Part shown: in pieces, positions 52,415-61,807 of the stretch
Numbering within the stretch: position 1 is the stretch's first letter
How the letters are laid out: every line of letters begins with the position of its first letter
Assembly: GCA_002211745.1 (NCBI GenBank)
Contig: CP022114.1
Span: forward strand, 1-64,000
Length of the DNA stretch: 64,000 nt
DNA from: Kluyvera genomosp. 3
GTDB taxonomy: Bacteria; Pseudomonadota; Gammaproteobacteria; Enterobacterales; Enterobacteriaceae
Reading direction: 5' to 3'
Translations under genes and position numbers: made by a program
The notes under the pieces: generated by a model
What the model saw: only the letters and a program-made list of their open reading frames with translations
Databases searched by the model: none
What the model was told of the DNA's origin: nothing

Positions 52415-53005
52415 AATAATATCCTCTAACTATTTAAAGTCATGATAAAAAGAGGTCGGAAATAATATGTCAATGCTTACTGTTAAATTTATCTTACTTA
52501 ACTAACGGTTCCGGCTTATGGTGCAGTTGATGGTATTAATTATTGTTTGTTGTTCATTGTTGAGCGCCTTTTAAGCGCGCAGCAAAGGTTAATACATGGC
52601 CTCATTGACCAGCATATAAATAACATGCGAGACCACCGTATTTAGCGTCCATAAATAATGGATCGCTCAATCATGAGTGATGACGAAAGTTCATTTTAAA
52701 ATCTTTTACGCACGCTGTGGAATTCAGCGGCGGAGCATAATCTTGTACATTGGTGCCTATCCTCGAAATGTAAAAAGTTATTGCGATTGTGATTTGATAT
52801 GAAACTGAAACCGGTTTCTATTCATAAAAGCTAGAAGTGTGATACCCATCAATTTCTCATGCTTATGAGACTAATTATTTCGTCCTGGGTCACAGAAAAT
52901 TGTCGTTTGGGGATGAAATGAGCATCAATTGAGCAAATGCAGCAAGAGACGGGAGCTGTGGGAGGTGGCCTGACAGGCGTAGCAGCCATCAGGCGTGCTG
53001 TGCAC
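52415..53005. other. Long non-coding region upstream of the EIIA-porin operon
   Basis: About 590 bases, AT-rich, with no gene I can support. It holds the GAAACCGGTTTC palindrome, several TGTGA half-sites (52788, 52838) and an ATTATTGTTTGTTGTT stretch. It may contain the regulated promoter of the EIIA-porin operon and the remains of a lost gene. Confidence 0.6.
52807..52818. promoter_or_regulatory. LacI/GalR-type operator
   Basis: GAAACCGGTTTC is a perfect palindrome with the central CG and flanks of LacI-family operators, and is the core of the known AscG site (TGAAACCGGTTTCA). It lies 393 bases upstream of the EIIA gene. No LacI-family gene is present in the window. Confidence 0.6.
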
Positions 53006-53009
53006 ACGT

Positions 53010-53043
53010 TGCCGGATGGCGGCTCCGCCTTATCCGGCCTACG
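53010..53043. repeat. REP element
   Basis: GCCGGATGGCGGCTCCGCC then TTATCCGGCCTAC, a single repetitive extragenic palindrome just downstream of yicS. Confidence 0.9.
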
Positions 53044-53054
53044 ATTGCTTATTG

Positions 53055-53338
53055 CTATTTCTGGGTGGGGCACTGAATGGTTTTTATCGCCTTCTCATAG
53101 GCCGCGCGATCGTTCTTATCCAACGCCCGCGTGGCGCTCTGCACCGCGGTTTTATTCTCAGCCGACTCCAGCACGCGATTGGCAAACTGGGTATCGCTCA
53201 GCCCGCTGTTTGCCGGGCAGTTCTGCTTCACGTCTTTCACCACCTGCTGTTTTTGCTGTTCGAACTTCAGACCTTCGAGCGGGCGGAAAACGCGACGGCT
53301 GGCAGCATCAGGCAGGCAGCGAGACAGATCTTTTTCAT
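53055..53338 (-). CDS. yicS: Small exported protein, probably YicS (frame break)
   Basis: 94 residues after restoring one C (minus strand) near 53283. Signal peptide MKKICLAACLMLPAVAFSA, then PLEGLKFEQQKQQVVKDVKQ and NCPANSGLSDTQFANRVLES. Two Cys residues (NCPA, IQCPTQK) could form a disulphide in the periplasm. The identification with yicS rests on size, export and position next to yicL. Confidence 0.68.
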
Positions 53339-53388
53339 GACGGATATCCTTATGTTCATACGGTGAATTAACTATAGCTGGAATCCCG

Positions 53389-54290
53389 CTATACCGTTTT
53401 TACCCGACGGCGTGAGTCCAGCGAAATCAGTATCACCGAGGATAAAATCAGTAGCGTGCCTAACCAGTCCGGCAGGGTGAAGCTGATCCCGAGCAGCAGC
53501 AGTGACAAAAACGCGCTGCTCAGCGGTTCGGCGCAGCTGAGGATGCTGGCTTTTGGCCCGCCAATCATCTGTGCGCCCTTCAGGTACAGGCTGAAAGTCA
53601 GGGAGGTACCAATCACCACCAGATAGAAAAAGGCCAGCAGCAGGTTACCGGTAATGACGATGTGGGTGCCTTGTCCTGCGTAGAACGGCAGCAGCATTGC
53701 GCCGCCAAGCAGCATACTCCAGCCGACGATCGGTAGCGTGCCGTAGCGGGCTATCAACGTTGATGGCCAGGTGGTGTAGAACGCGGCGGCAAAGGCCGAG
53801 GCGATCCCCAGAACAGCGCCGCGCCGGAGATCGAGAGCGACGTTGGGTCGCCATGGGTGACCAGCAAGAAAGTACCGATAAGCGAGGTGGCGATAGCGGC
53901 AAAGACGAAGCGGCCAGGCCGTGCTTTGCGCACGATGGCAAACCACGCCACGATAATTGTGGGTGACAGGAACTGCAAAACGGTGGCGGTGGCGGCGTTG
54001 GATTTTTCAATCGCCATCAGGAAGGTGAGCTGGACGGTCATCGCACCGACCAGCGAGAAAATCAGCAGACTTATCGCGTCTTTGCGGTTTTTCAGGACGC
54101 GGAAGATGCCGTCGCCGTGCAGGAAAGAGAATGTCAGCAGAATAAAACCGCCGGAAAGCAGGCGAATCATGGTCAGAAACGGGGAGCCCATCTGACTGTG
54201 TTCCATGATGTACTGCGCGCAAACGCCGGAACTTCCCCACAATATTGCGGCAATTAAGACGTTAAGCATCCCTTTTCTGGTGGCACCCAT
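53389..54290 (-). CDS. yicL: YicL, EamA-family permease (frame break)
   Basis: 300-residue ten-helix DMT permease; [20 protein letters not shown] and [20 protein letters not shown] are as in E. coli YicL. One base is missing at 53806-53809. Substrate unknown. Confidence 0.91.
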
Positions 54291-54379
54291 TTTTCCTCAA
54301 CCCTGTCATATTATTTTGCTCTGACGGGCATCATAGCATGGCGGGAAGCGTGCCCCAGCGATGCGCCGGGGCAAAAGGG

Positions 54380-55830
54380 TTAGCTGAGATCGACGTTTTT
54401 GCTGCCGAAAAGCCAGGTCAGCAGGAAACCGCAGAAGTAGGCGACGGCAAGCCCTGCCGCATAGACCGCCATCCCCGCGTAGATACCGCTGCCCGAGGTC
54501 ATCAGCGGCAGCGCGACCAGCCCAGACGGGCCGAAGACCGTGTTCAGACCGACCGGTAGCCCCATCCAGGCAACGAGGCCGATAAAGAAACCGCCACAGG
54601 CGCCGCCAAGACAGGCGGTGACAAACGGCTTCATGCGCGGCAGGGTGACGCCGTAGATCAGCGGTTCGCCGACGCCGAGCAGGCCGGGATGATGGCCCTT
54701 TAATCTGCGTGCGCAGCAGCGAGCCCTGTTTCGCGCGGTAGTAAAGCGCCAATGCCGCGCCGACCTGACCGGCGCCGGCCATGGCCAGAATGGTGAACAG
54801 TGAGTTGAAGCCCTGGGCTTCCATCAGCGCGAAGTACACCGGTACAAAACCCTGATGCACACCAAACATCACCGCCAGCAGGAATAGCCCCGCCAGCACC
54901 GCCGAACCAAACGGGTTCCCGTTAAGATGCAGGAACAGCCACGACATGCCGGTAAACAGGTAACCGCCGATAGGCATAATCACCACGAAAGTCACCGCCC
55001 CATAATCAGCAGCGTGACGGCTGACGTGAGGATCATGTCGAGGTTGGCCGGCATAACGCGACGTACCTGTTTTTCCACCCACGCGCCGATGATCGAGGCA
55101 ATCAGCACGCCGATGATATTGCCGCGGGGTCAATGGCGTGGCCGAAGAAGTCGGAGATGCCGGAATAGAAGCCGACCGCCGCTTTCGGGTCATAGCCGAG
55201 GATAAACAGCGCGGCGATAATCGCCCCGTTAACGCCGGAGCCGCCGAACGCTTTCTGCGCGTTATAGCCGATGAGAATACTCAGGAAGGTGAACATGCCC
55301 TTACTGAAAACCTTCATGTAGCTGATGACATCAACCAGCGTGGCGTTCGGATGGGCGTTCTCCAGCACGAACAGTTGTTCGGCGAGCGTGGCGAAACCCA
55401 GCAGCAGGCCAACGGCGATAAAACCGGGGATCAGTGGCGTAAAAATGGTGGCGAACTTCGCGAGGAATTTCTGCACGCTACTGGTTTGTTTCCCCTTTAG
55501 CTCCTGCTTTTTGGCGCTGGCGATATCGGCCAGCGAAGCGCTGGATTGAGCCTCATCAGCCTGCGTCAGCGGCGCTTCTTCCAACAGCAGGTTCATGATC
55601 TCCGAAGCGGTCTGCGCCTTGCCTGGCCCCAGGATAATCTGGAATTGTTCGTTGCTGACCACCACGCCCATCACGCCTTCCACCTGACGAATGGCGGCAA
55701 CGTCGGCATGCGCTTCATTGCGCAGCGTTAAGCGCAGGCGAGTCATACAGTTCCCCGCCTGCACCACGTTTGGCGCTCCGCCAACCAGGGTAAGAATGCG
55801 GGCTATCATCTCTTTATTTATTTTTGCCAT
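54380..55830 (-). CDS. murP: PTS N-acetylmuramic acid EIIBC MurP (four frame breaks)
   Basis: Takes up and phosphorylates N-acetylmuramic acid. The N-terminal EIIB has the phospho-Cys in [18 protein letters not shown]; the EIIC part follows with about ten helices, for example [18 protein letters not shown] and [18 protein letters not shown]. Missing bases near 55124, 55000, 54698 and 54685. Restored length 484 (E. coli 474). It needs the general Crr EIIA. Lies 25 bases after murQ. Confidence 0.9.
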
Positions 55831-55855
55831 TCTACGAAATCCCCAGTCTGATGGA

Positions 55856-56754
55856 TTAGTGTTGCAGCGCCTTGCGGATAAAGCCGCCGTTGTCTGCCAG
55901 CAGCTGTTTGGCTGCTTCTGCGCTCAAGTTCGCCAGCACCATCACGATCGCGGTTTTGCAGTGGCGGCCGCAGGCATCCAGCGCCGCCTGCGCGGTTGGG
56001 CGATCGCACTCGGTGGCTTCCATCACGATGGAAATCTGGCGTTCGATCAGCTTGGCGTTGGTGGCCTCAACGTCGACCATCAGGTTGCTGTAGACCTTGC
56101 CGCTGCGGATCATCGCCCGGTGGTAATCATGTTCAGCACCAGTTTTTGTGCCGTACCGGCCTTCAGGCGGGTAGAGCCCGTCACCACTTCCGGGCCGACA
56201 ACCGGGGTAATGGCGATGTCGGCGCGCTGCGCCATTTCGCCGTGCGGGTTGCAGCTGACGATCGCGACCAGCGCGTTTTGTTGATGGGCGTAGGCCATCG
56301 CGCCCAGTACATACGGCGTGCGGCCGCTGGCGGCGATGCCGACCAGAACGTCATGTTGGTTAAAGCCCAGCGCCTGTAAATCTTCTGCGCCCTGCGCGGC
56401 GTTGTCTTCGACGTTTTCAACCGCCTTCAGAATGGCGGTATGACCGCCTGCGATCAGGCCGACAACTTGTTCCGGGCGGGTGCCGAAAGTGGGTGGGCAT
56501 TCGCTGGCGTCGAGAATCCCCAGACGCCCGGAGGTACCCGCGCCAATGTAAATCAGGCGGCCGCCATGACGGAACGCGTTGGCGACACTGTCAACCAGCT
56601 GGGCAATTTGCGGAATATACGGCGTGATGGCATGAGCAACCTGCTGATCTTCGTTGTTAATTACCGTCAGCATCTCTTCGGTGGAGAGGGTGTCAATGTT
56701 GGCGCTGTTCGCGTTGCGCCGTTCAGTCAGCAATTTGCTCAGGTCGATACTCAT
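55856..56754 (-). CDS. murQ: N-acetylmuramic acid 6-phosphate etherase MurQ (frame break)
   Basis: Splits the lactyl ether of MurNAc 6-phosphate to give GlcNAc 6-phosphate, in cell-wall sugar recycling. The SIS domain has [20 protein letters not shown] and [20 protein letters not shown]. The ATG at 56754 gives [20 protein letters not shown]. One base is missing near 56117; repaired length 299 (E. coli 298). Confidence 0.94.
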
Positions 56755-56790
56755 AGGAAACCTCATCATTCACAGTGGCGAGCAGTATAA

Positions 56791-56826
56791 GGAATTAATT
56801 ATTCCATTCATGTGAAGGTTATCACG
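56791..56826 (-). promoter_or_regulatory. murQP promoter region with CRP-like site
   Basis: TGTGA, AGGTTA, TCACG at 56811-56826 is a close CRP site, and next to it GGAAT and ATTCC flank TAATT (56791-56805), a possible repressor operator. In E. coli murQP depends on CRP and is repressed by MurR. Confidence 0.6.
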
Positions 56827-56915
56827 ATTAGACGAGTGAGGTAATGTGGGGTTTGTAGCTATAGCGGGAAAAATTGCGGTAATAATGTTGGAATATTTTA
56901 TTACCGCGGTGAATT

Positions 56916-58079
56916 TTAGCGTGCGCTGCGTGGCTTCAGCAGACCGAAAAACAGCGCGATACCATAAGAAATGGTCATTGCGAAGCTCATTTTCAGCATG
57001 GTTTCGCCACCCAATCCGGCCAACGGTGCCGCAATACCGCCGCAGACGAACATCAGCGTGCCCATTAACGCCGACGCGATGCCAGACTGCGCGCTGCTGA
57101 CGGCGCTCATCGCTTCGGCGCCGGAAACGGTGCTGATCCCGCTCATAAACGATACCGTAAAGAACAGGCCGACCAACGCCAGAACAGGCAACTGGGACCA
57201 GGCGAATAGCAGCGTCACCGCCGCGCACAGTACCGCCAGCACCAGGCCACGGCGGAGTAGCGTTTCAGCGGCCACACGGCGCGCCAGTTTTGAGAAAATG
57301 AGCGCGGCGATAATCAGCCCGATACCGTTCAGGCCAAACAACAGGCTGAACTGCATGGGGCTCATGCCGTATTCGCTCTGAATAACGAACGACGAGGTGC
57401 CGATGTAGGAGAACAGCCCGGCCATCATAAAGGCCTGAATCAGGCAGTAGCGCATAAACCGACGATTCTTCAGTACTGGCGTTCCCTTTGGCTGCTGCGC
57501 CGTGCTGGCGCTTTTGGCCGGCAGCGTTTCATGCAGCACCGTCAGGCTTAACACCAGCAGCACGACGCCAATTCCGGCCATCGTCCAGAACAGAATACGC
57601 CAGTCGAAGGCGGTAATGATGTAGCCGCCGAGTACCGGGGAGAGCACCGGGGCGATGCCGTTGACGGTCATCAGCAGGGCAAAAAACTGGGTGAGCAGGG
57701 TTCCCTGATAACGGTCGCGGGCGATCGAGCGCGACAGCACCGAGCCGCCCGCCCCGGCGAAACCTTGCAGGAAACGCCAGCCGATCAACAGGTGAATATC
57801 CTGAGTGACGGCGCACATCGCGGAAGAGAAGATAAACAGCAGCAGCGACAGTGCCAGCGGTTTGCGGCGACCGATACGGTCGCTGAGCGGGCCGAAGAAC
57901 ATCTGGCCGAGGCCAAGACCAATCAGCGCAGCGGTGAGAGATAGCTGGGTTTGCGTGCCGGTCGCGCTGAGTTGCTCGGTGATTTCCGGCAGCGCCGGGA
58001 GATAAAAATCGGTACAGAGTGGGCCAATGGCGGAAAGCAGGCCCAGCACCACGACCCATGACAGGGAAACACGCGGCAT
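56916..58079 (-). CDS. Bcr/CflA-type drug efflux MFS transporter
   Basis: Intact, 387 residues, twelve helices. Motifs FFGPLSDRIGRRKPLALS, ALPEITEQLSATGTQTQLS and SIARDRYQGTLLTQFFALLM are typical of the DHA1 Bcr/CflA group. The TetR gene 141 bases upstream on the same strand is probably its repressor. Confidence 0.88.
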   Translation of the reverse strand: MPRVSLSWVVVLGLLSAIGPLCTDFYLPALPEITEQLSATGTQTQLSLTAALIGLGLGQMFFGPLSDRIGRRKPLALSLLLFIFSSAMCAVTQDIHLLIGWRFLQGFAGAGGSVLSRSIARDRYQGTLLTQFFALLMTVNGIAPVLSPVLGGYIITAFDWRILFWTMAGIGVVLLVLSLTVLHETLPAKSASTAQQPKGTPVLKNRRFMRYCLIQAFMMAGLFSYIGTSSFVIQSEYGMSPMQFSLLFGLNGIGLIIAALIFSKLARRVAAETLLRRGLVLAVLCAAVTLLFAWSQLPVLALVGLFFTVSFMSGISTVSGAEAMSAVSSAQSGIASALMGTLMFVCGGIAAPLAGLGGETMLKMSFAMTISYGIALFFGLLKPRSAR

Positions 58080-58220
58080 GAAAGCTCCTTTTGCAATATT
58101 CGGGAGGGGTTAGCGTTAACCCCGTTCGGTAAATAAGAGTGTCATCGTGGCTAAAAAAGCCTAAGCCGCCGGGTTACGGCGAGGATGAAATAAAGATCCT
58201 GACGTTTACAAAGAGAATGG

Positions 58221-58787
58221 CTAAACGGAGACGAGCATCTTAATAATATTCTGATACGTTATTTCCATGTCCTCTTCGGCGGCCTGCTGGGGAATTTGTC
58301 GACGGTAAATCGTTCCTTCCACCATCACTGCCATCACCTCGACGCAGCAGCGAATACGGGTTTCGCTGAGGTGCGGGTAGGTATGACGCAGGTGCTCGCA
58401 GGCGGTATTGAACATGCGCGCATCGGCCTCTTTCAGCCAGGCAGCCACCTGCGGATTACGGGTCGCTTCAGCGGCCATTTCCAGCATTAACGCATCGTCA
58501 TCTTCGTTTAACGACATACGCCACGCCAGCATGTGTGGCATCAGATGGGTTTGAGTTTTTCCCGCCATCTCGGCGATCCGATAGTCGATAATCCGGTGGA
58601 TCATCTCTTCAATAATCGCGTCTTTATTGTTGAAATAACGGTAGATTTGGCCAACGCTCAGCTTCGCTTCGGCGGCAATCTGCGACATGCTGGCAGCGTG
58701 AAAACCACTGTTGCGAAAGCAGCGGCGGGCAGCGGCGATGATCTCGTCCTGGCGGGCTTTTTGCCGGGCTTCCAGCTTGCTGTTCAT
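58221..58787 (-). CDS. TetR/AcrR-family repressor
   Basis: Intact, 188 residues. The N-terminal helix-turn-helix is in MSQIAAEAKLSVGQIYRYFN; the ligand domain is variable. Probably controls itself and the downstream efflux gene through the palindrome 25 bases upstream. Confidence 0.88.
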   Translation of the reverse strand: MNSKLEARQKARQDEIIAAARRCFRNSGFHAASMSQIAAEAKLSVGQIYRYFNNKDAIIEEMIHRIIDYRIAEMAGKTQTHLMPHMLAWRMSLNEDDDALMLEMAAEATRNPQVAAWLKEADARMFNTACEHLRHTYPHLSETRIRCCVEVMAVMVEGTIYRRQIPQQAAEEDMEITYQNIIKMLVSV

Positions 58788-58811
58788 GCATGTCTCCGTA
58801 AGAATTTATAG

Positions 58812-58829
58812 TGAGAATGATCGTTCTCA
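58812..58829. promoter_or_regulatory. Palindromic operator upstream of the TetR gene
   Basis: TGAGAATGATCGTTCTCA, an 18-base palindrome with one mismatched pair, 25 bases before the TetR start; typical for autorepression. It also resembles a Fur-like 7-1-7 repeat, a less likely reading. Confidence 0.65.
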
Positions 58830-58977
58830 TTTTTCGCTCATTATACGTAGTGAGCGTCCGATGAAAAGCATTTTCAAATACGGATTTTTTCTTTTTTACG
58901 TTGTGCAAAAAAGAATGGAGAAAAAAAGCGTTTTTTGTGAAATTAATCAGGTCGGCCAATAAAAATAAGGAATAAAT

Positions 58978-59393
58978 ATGCCATTTGTTATTAAAGAAGT
59001 TATTACGCAGGAAGACAAAGAGGAATTGCTCACCGGGCTGCGGGCTTATAACCAGCAGTTTGTTGATACTTCCGGGTGGGGGATATCTGCGTTTACCTGC
59101 GTGATGAGCAGGATGTGATGCGCGGCGGCCTGATTGGCCAGCGCAAAGGCGATTGGCTCAGCATCGACTATCTGTGGGTGTGTGAAACGACGCGCGGTGA
59201 CGGGGTGGGCAGTGAGCTTATCAGACGTGCTGAGGCGCTTGCTCGGGAGAAAGGCTGTCTGCACGCGCTGGTCGACACCATCAGCTTCCAGGCGCTGCCG
59301 TTTTATCAGAAGCAGGGCTACCAGCTGGTGAAGACGCTGGAGGATTTCCCGCTGGCGGGGATGGCGCGTCACTATCTGACGAAGGCGCTGTAA
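58978..59393 (+). CDS. GNAT-family N-acetyltransferase (frame break)
   Basis: 138 residues after restoring one G in the run at 59078-59082. Acetyl-CoA-binding region [20 protein letters not shown] with the usual R/Q-x-x-G-x-G/A-like turn, then [20 protein letters not shown]. The acceptor is unknown. Starts [20 protein letters not shown] after AAGGAA. Confidence 0.85.
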
Positions 59394-59398
59394 GGGCT

Positions 59399-59469
59399 GC
59401 CGGATGGCGGCTACGCCTTATCCGGCCTACTCCGAGCTGTAGGCCGGATAAGCGCAGCGCCATCCGGCA
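59399..59469. repeat. BIME: two inverted REP elements
   Basis: GCCGGATGGCGGCTACGCC with TTATCCGGCCTAC, a short spacer, then the inverted GTAGGCCGGATAAGCG with GCCATCCGGCA. Lies between the convergent GNAT and MFS genes. Confidence 0.93.
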
Positions 59470-59474
59470 CTGTT

Positions 59475-60987
59475 CTACGCGTGCCGCGTTTTCAGCGGCG
59501 CTTCTTTCAGCAGCCACGACAGCACAAACGCCACCACCATAATGCAGGCCGCCATGACGAACGCCGCATGGATCGCCGCACCGAAGGCGGTGAGATAGTC
59601 GGTACGAATCGCCGCGGGAAGCTGGTGAATCGCCACCGGGTTCATCCCTTGCGGGATGGCAGCGCCTTCCGGCAACAGGCTCATCAACCGTGATTGCAGT
59701 ACCGAAGTAAACACCGCGCCAAACAGCGCCACGCCGATGGAACCGCCGATAGAGCGGAACAGCGTAACCCCGGAGGTCGCCACGCCGTACAGATTGGTGC
59801 TGACCGTATTTTGTACCGCCAGCACCAGTACCTGCATTACCAGCCCCAACCCCATCCCCAGCACGCCGGTAAACAGATACAGCTGCCAGGTGGGCGAGGT
59901 AATGGTAATGCGCGTCAACAGCACCATCCCGATGCAGCCCATCAGGGTACCGACGATCGGGTAGATGCGGTACTTACCGGTGCGGCTGATGGCCCGGCCG
60001 CTGATAATCGAGGTCAACAACAGCCCGCCCATTAGCGGAATCAACTGTAAGCCAGCCTCCGTTGGCGTGGCGCTTTTCACCACCTGCAAATAGAGCGGCA
60101 GGAAGGTGACTGAGCCGAACAGCGACATACCGATGATAAAACCGATCAGGCTGCACAGCAGGAAGCTGCGGTTGCGGAACAGCGAAAGCGGGATAATCGG
60201 CTCAAACGCCAGCCGCTCTTCATAGATGAACCCCGCGATACCCACCAGACCAAAGGCCAGAATGCACCACAGCTGTGGGTCGCTCCACTCGCGCACCGTA
60301 CCGCCTTCGGTGGTGAACAAAATAATACACACCAGCGCCAGGGTCAGGTAAATCGCCCCAGCCAGTCAATCTGATGCTGGCTGCGTTTGTTGCTGGCATG
60401 GAATACCGCGCCGATGACAAACAGCGCAAAGAGCCCCAACGGCAGGTTGATGTAGAAAATCCAGCGCCAGGAAGCGTGCTGGACGATAAAGCCGCCAATC
60501 AACGGGCCAATCACCGTCGCCAGACCAAATACGCCGCCGAATAACCCTGGTAGCGGCCACGTTCGGCGGGAGGAATCACATCGGCCACCGCCGCCATGCT
60601 GATCACCATCAGCCCGCCGCCGCCAAGCCCTTGCAGCGCCCGCATCAGCACCAGTTGGGTCATATTCTGCGCCAGACCGCACAGCGCTGAGCCGGCGAGG
60701 AACAGCAGAATCGAGATTTGCAGTACCCGTTTGCGGCCAAACAGATCGCCGAATTTGCCGTACAGCGGCACCACGATGGTGGAGGTGAGGATATAGGCCG
60801 TCACGACCCACGAGAGCTTGTCGAGCCCGCCCAGCTCGCCGACAATGGTCGGTAGCGTGGTCGAGACGATGGTCTGGTCGAGTGCGGAGAGCAGCATCAC
60901 CAGCAGCAGCGCGCTGAACAGCAGACGAATTGAGGTCACGCCAGCCTGCTGCGGCTGCGCGTTTGTCGTCATATCGGACGCCATCAT
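59475..60987 (-). CDS. DHA2-family drug efflux MFS transporter (two frame breaks)
   Basis: Fourteen-helix exporter of 504 residues after restoring bases near 60546 and 60355. [20 protein letters not shown] and [19 protein letters not shown] are DHA2 motifs, and [20 protein letters not shown] matches EmrB-like pumps. Two tandem ATG codons are possible starts after GTGAGGAC. Divergent from a TetR gene that likely represses it. Confidence 0.88.
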
Positions 60988-61000
60988 GTCCTCACTTGAA

Positions 61001-61022
61001 ATTAATTAAATGCATAATTAAT
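61001..61022. promoter_or_regulatory. Inverted repeat between the DHA2 pump and its TetR gene
   Basis: ATTAATTA and TAATTAAT are perfect eight-base arms around six bases, in a 76-base divergent region that must contain both promoters. The position suits a TetR operator that controls both genes. Confidence 0.6.
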
Positions 61023-61063
61023 ATTTATTGAAGATCGTTAAGAGGTCAAGGGATCCCGTTTCT

Positions 61064-61776
61064 ATGCCAGCACAAAAAGATAACCTTAAACCGCGTAGAC
61101 CGGGTCGTCCGCGCGGCAGCAAGCCCGATGCCGACAAGCGTGAACAGCTGATAGATATTGCTTTGCAGCTGTTTTCCCAGCAAGGCGTTGCGCGCACATC
61201 ACTGAATGCGATCGCCCGCGAAGCGGGGTCACGCCAGCGATGCTGCACTACTACTTTAATTCACGAGAGCAATTGCTGGATGTGATGATCGAAGAGCGAT
61301 TTTTACCGCTGCGTGCCGAAATTGGCGGTGTGTTTGGCGATTATCCTGACGAACCGGTGCAAGCGCTGACAGAAATGGTCAAGAAACTGGCGACCCTTGC
61401 AGCGCAGTACGAGTGGTTCGCCCCGCTGTGGATGCAGGAAGTGATCGGCGAGATGCCGGTGCTGCGCCAGCATCTTCACGCGCGTTTTGGCGATGAGAAG
61501 TATCAGGCGACGTTAGCGATGGTGAAACGCTGGCAGGAGGAAGGAAAGGTCAATCCGCATCTTTCGGCGGAGCTGCTGTTTACCACCCTGTTAAGCCTGG
61601 TGCTGGTGCCCTTTTCCCGGATGCGTAAAGACGAGCGGTTGGCGATGCTGACGCCGGAGATGATTGTCGGCAACGCGCTGGCGGTGCTGTTGCAGGGATT
61701 GGCCCGGTATAAGCGTAGGCCCGATAAGCGTAGCGCCATCGGGCACGATACGGCACATTGCCGGATGGCGGCGTAA
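61064..61776 (+). CDS. TetR/AcrR-family regulator (frame break, end uncertain)
   Basis: Starts MPAQKDNLKPRRPGRPRGSK; helix-turn-helix in TSLNAIAREAGVTPAMLHYY after one G missing near 61228 is restored. As written it ends by translating a REP element (RRPDKRSAIGHDTAHCRMAA). A further lost C in GGCCCGG near 61704 would place a TAA at 61710-61712 and give 216 residues, which I find more natural. Probable repressor of the divergent DHA2 pump. Confidence 0.85.
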
Positions 61777-61795
61777 ACGCCTTATCCGGCCTACC
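61714..61795. repeat. BIME: REP pair after the TetR gene
   Basis: GTAGGCCCGATAAGCG with GCCATCGGGCA, then inverted GCCGGATGGCGGCG with CCTTATCCGGCCTACC. Lies between convergent TetR and GH1 genes and overlaps the apparent 3' end of the former. Confidence 0.9.
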
Positions 61796-61807
61796 GGGTA
61801 AACGGCG

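Noticed and set aside
58812-58829. Fur box upstream of the TetR gene
   Set aside because: The palindrome lacks the ATAATNATTAT core bases; an operator for the adjacent TetR protein is the simpler explanation.
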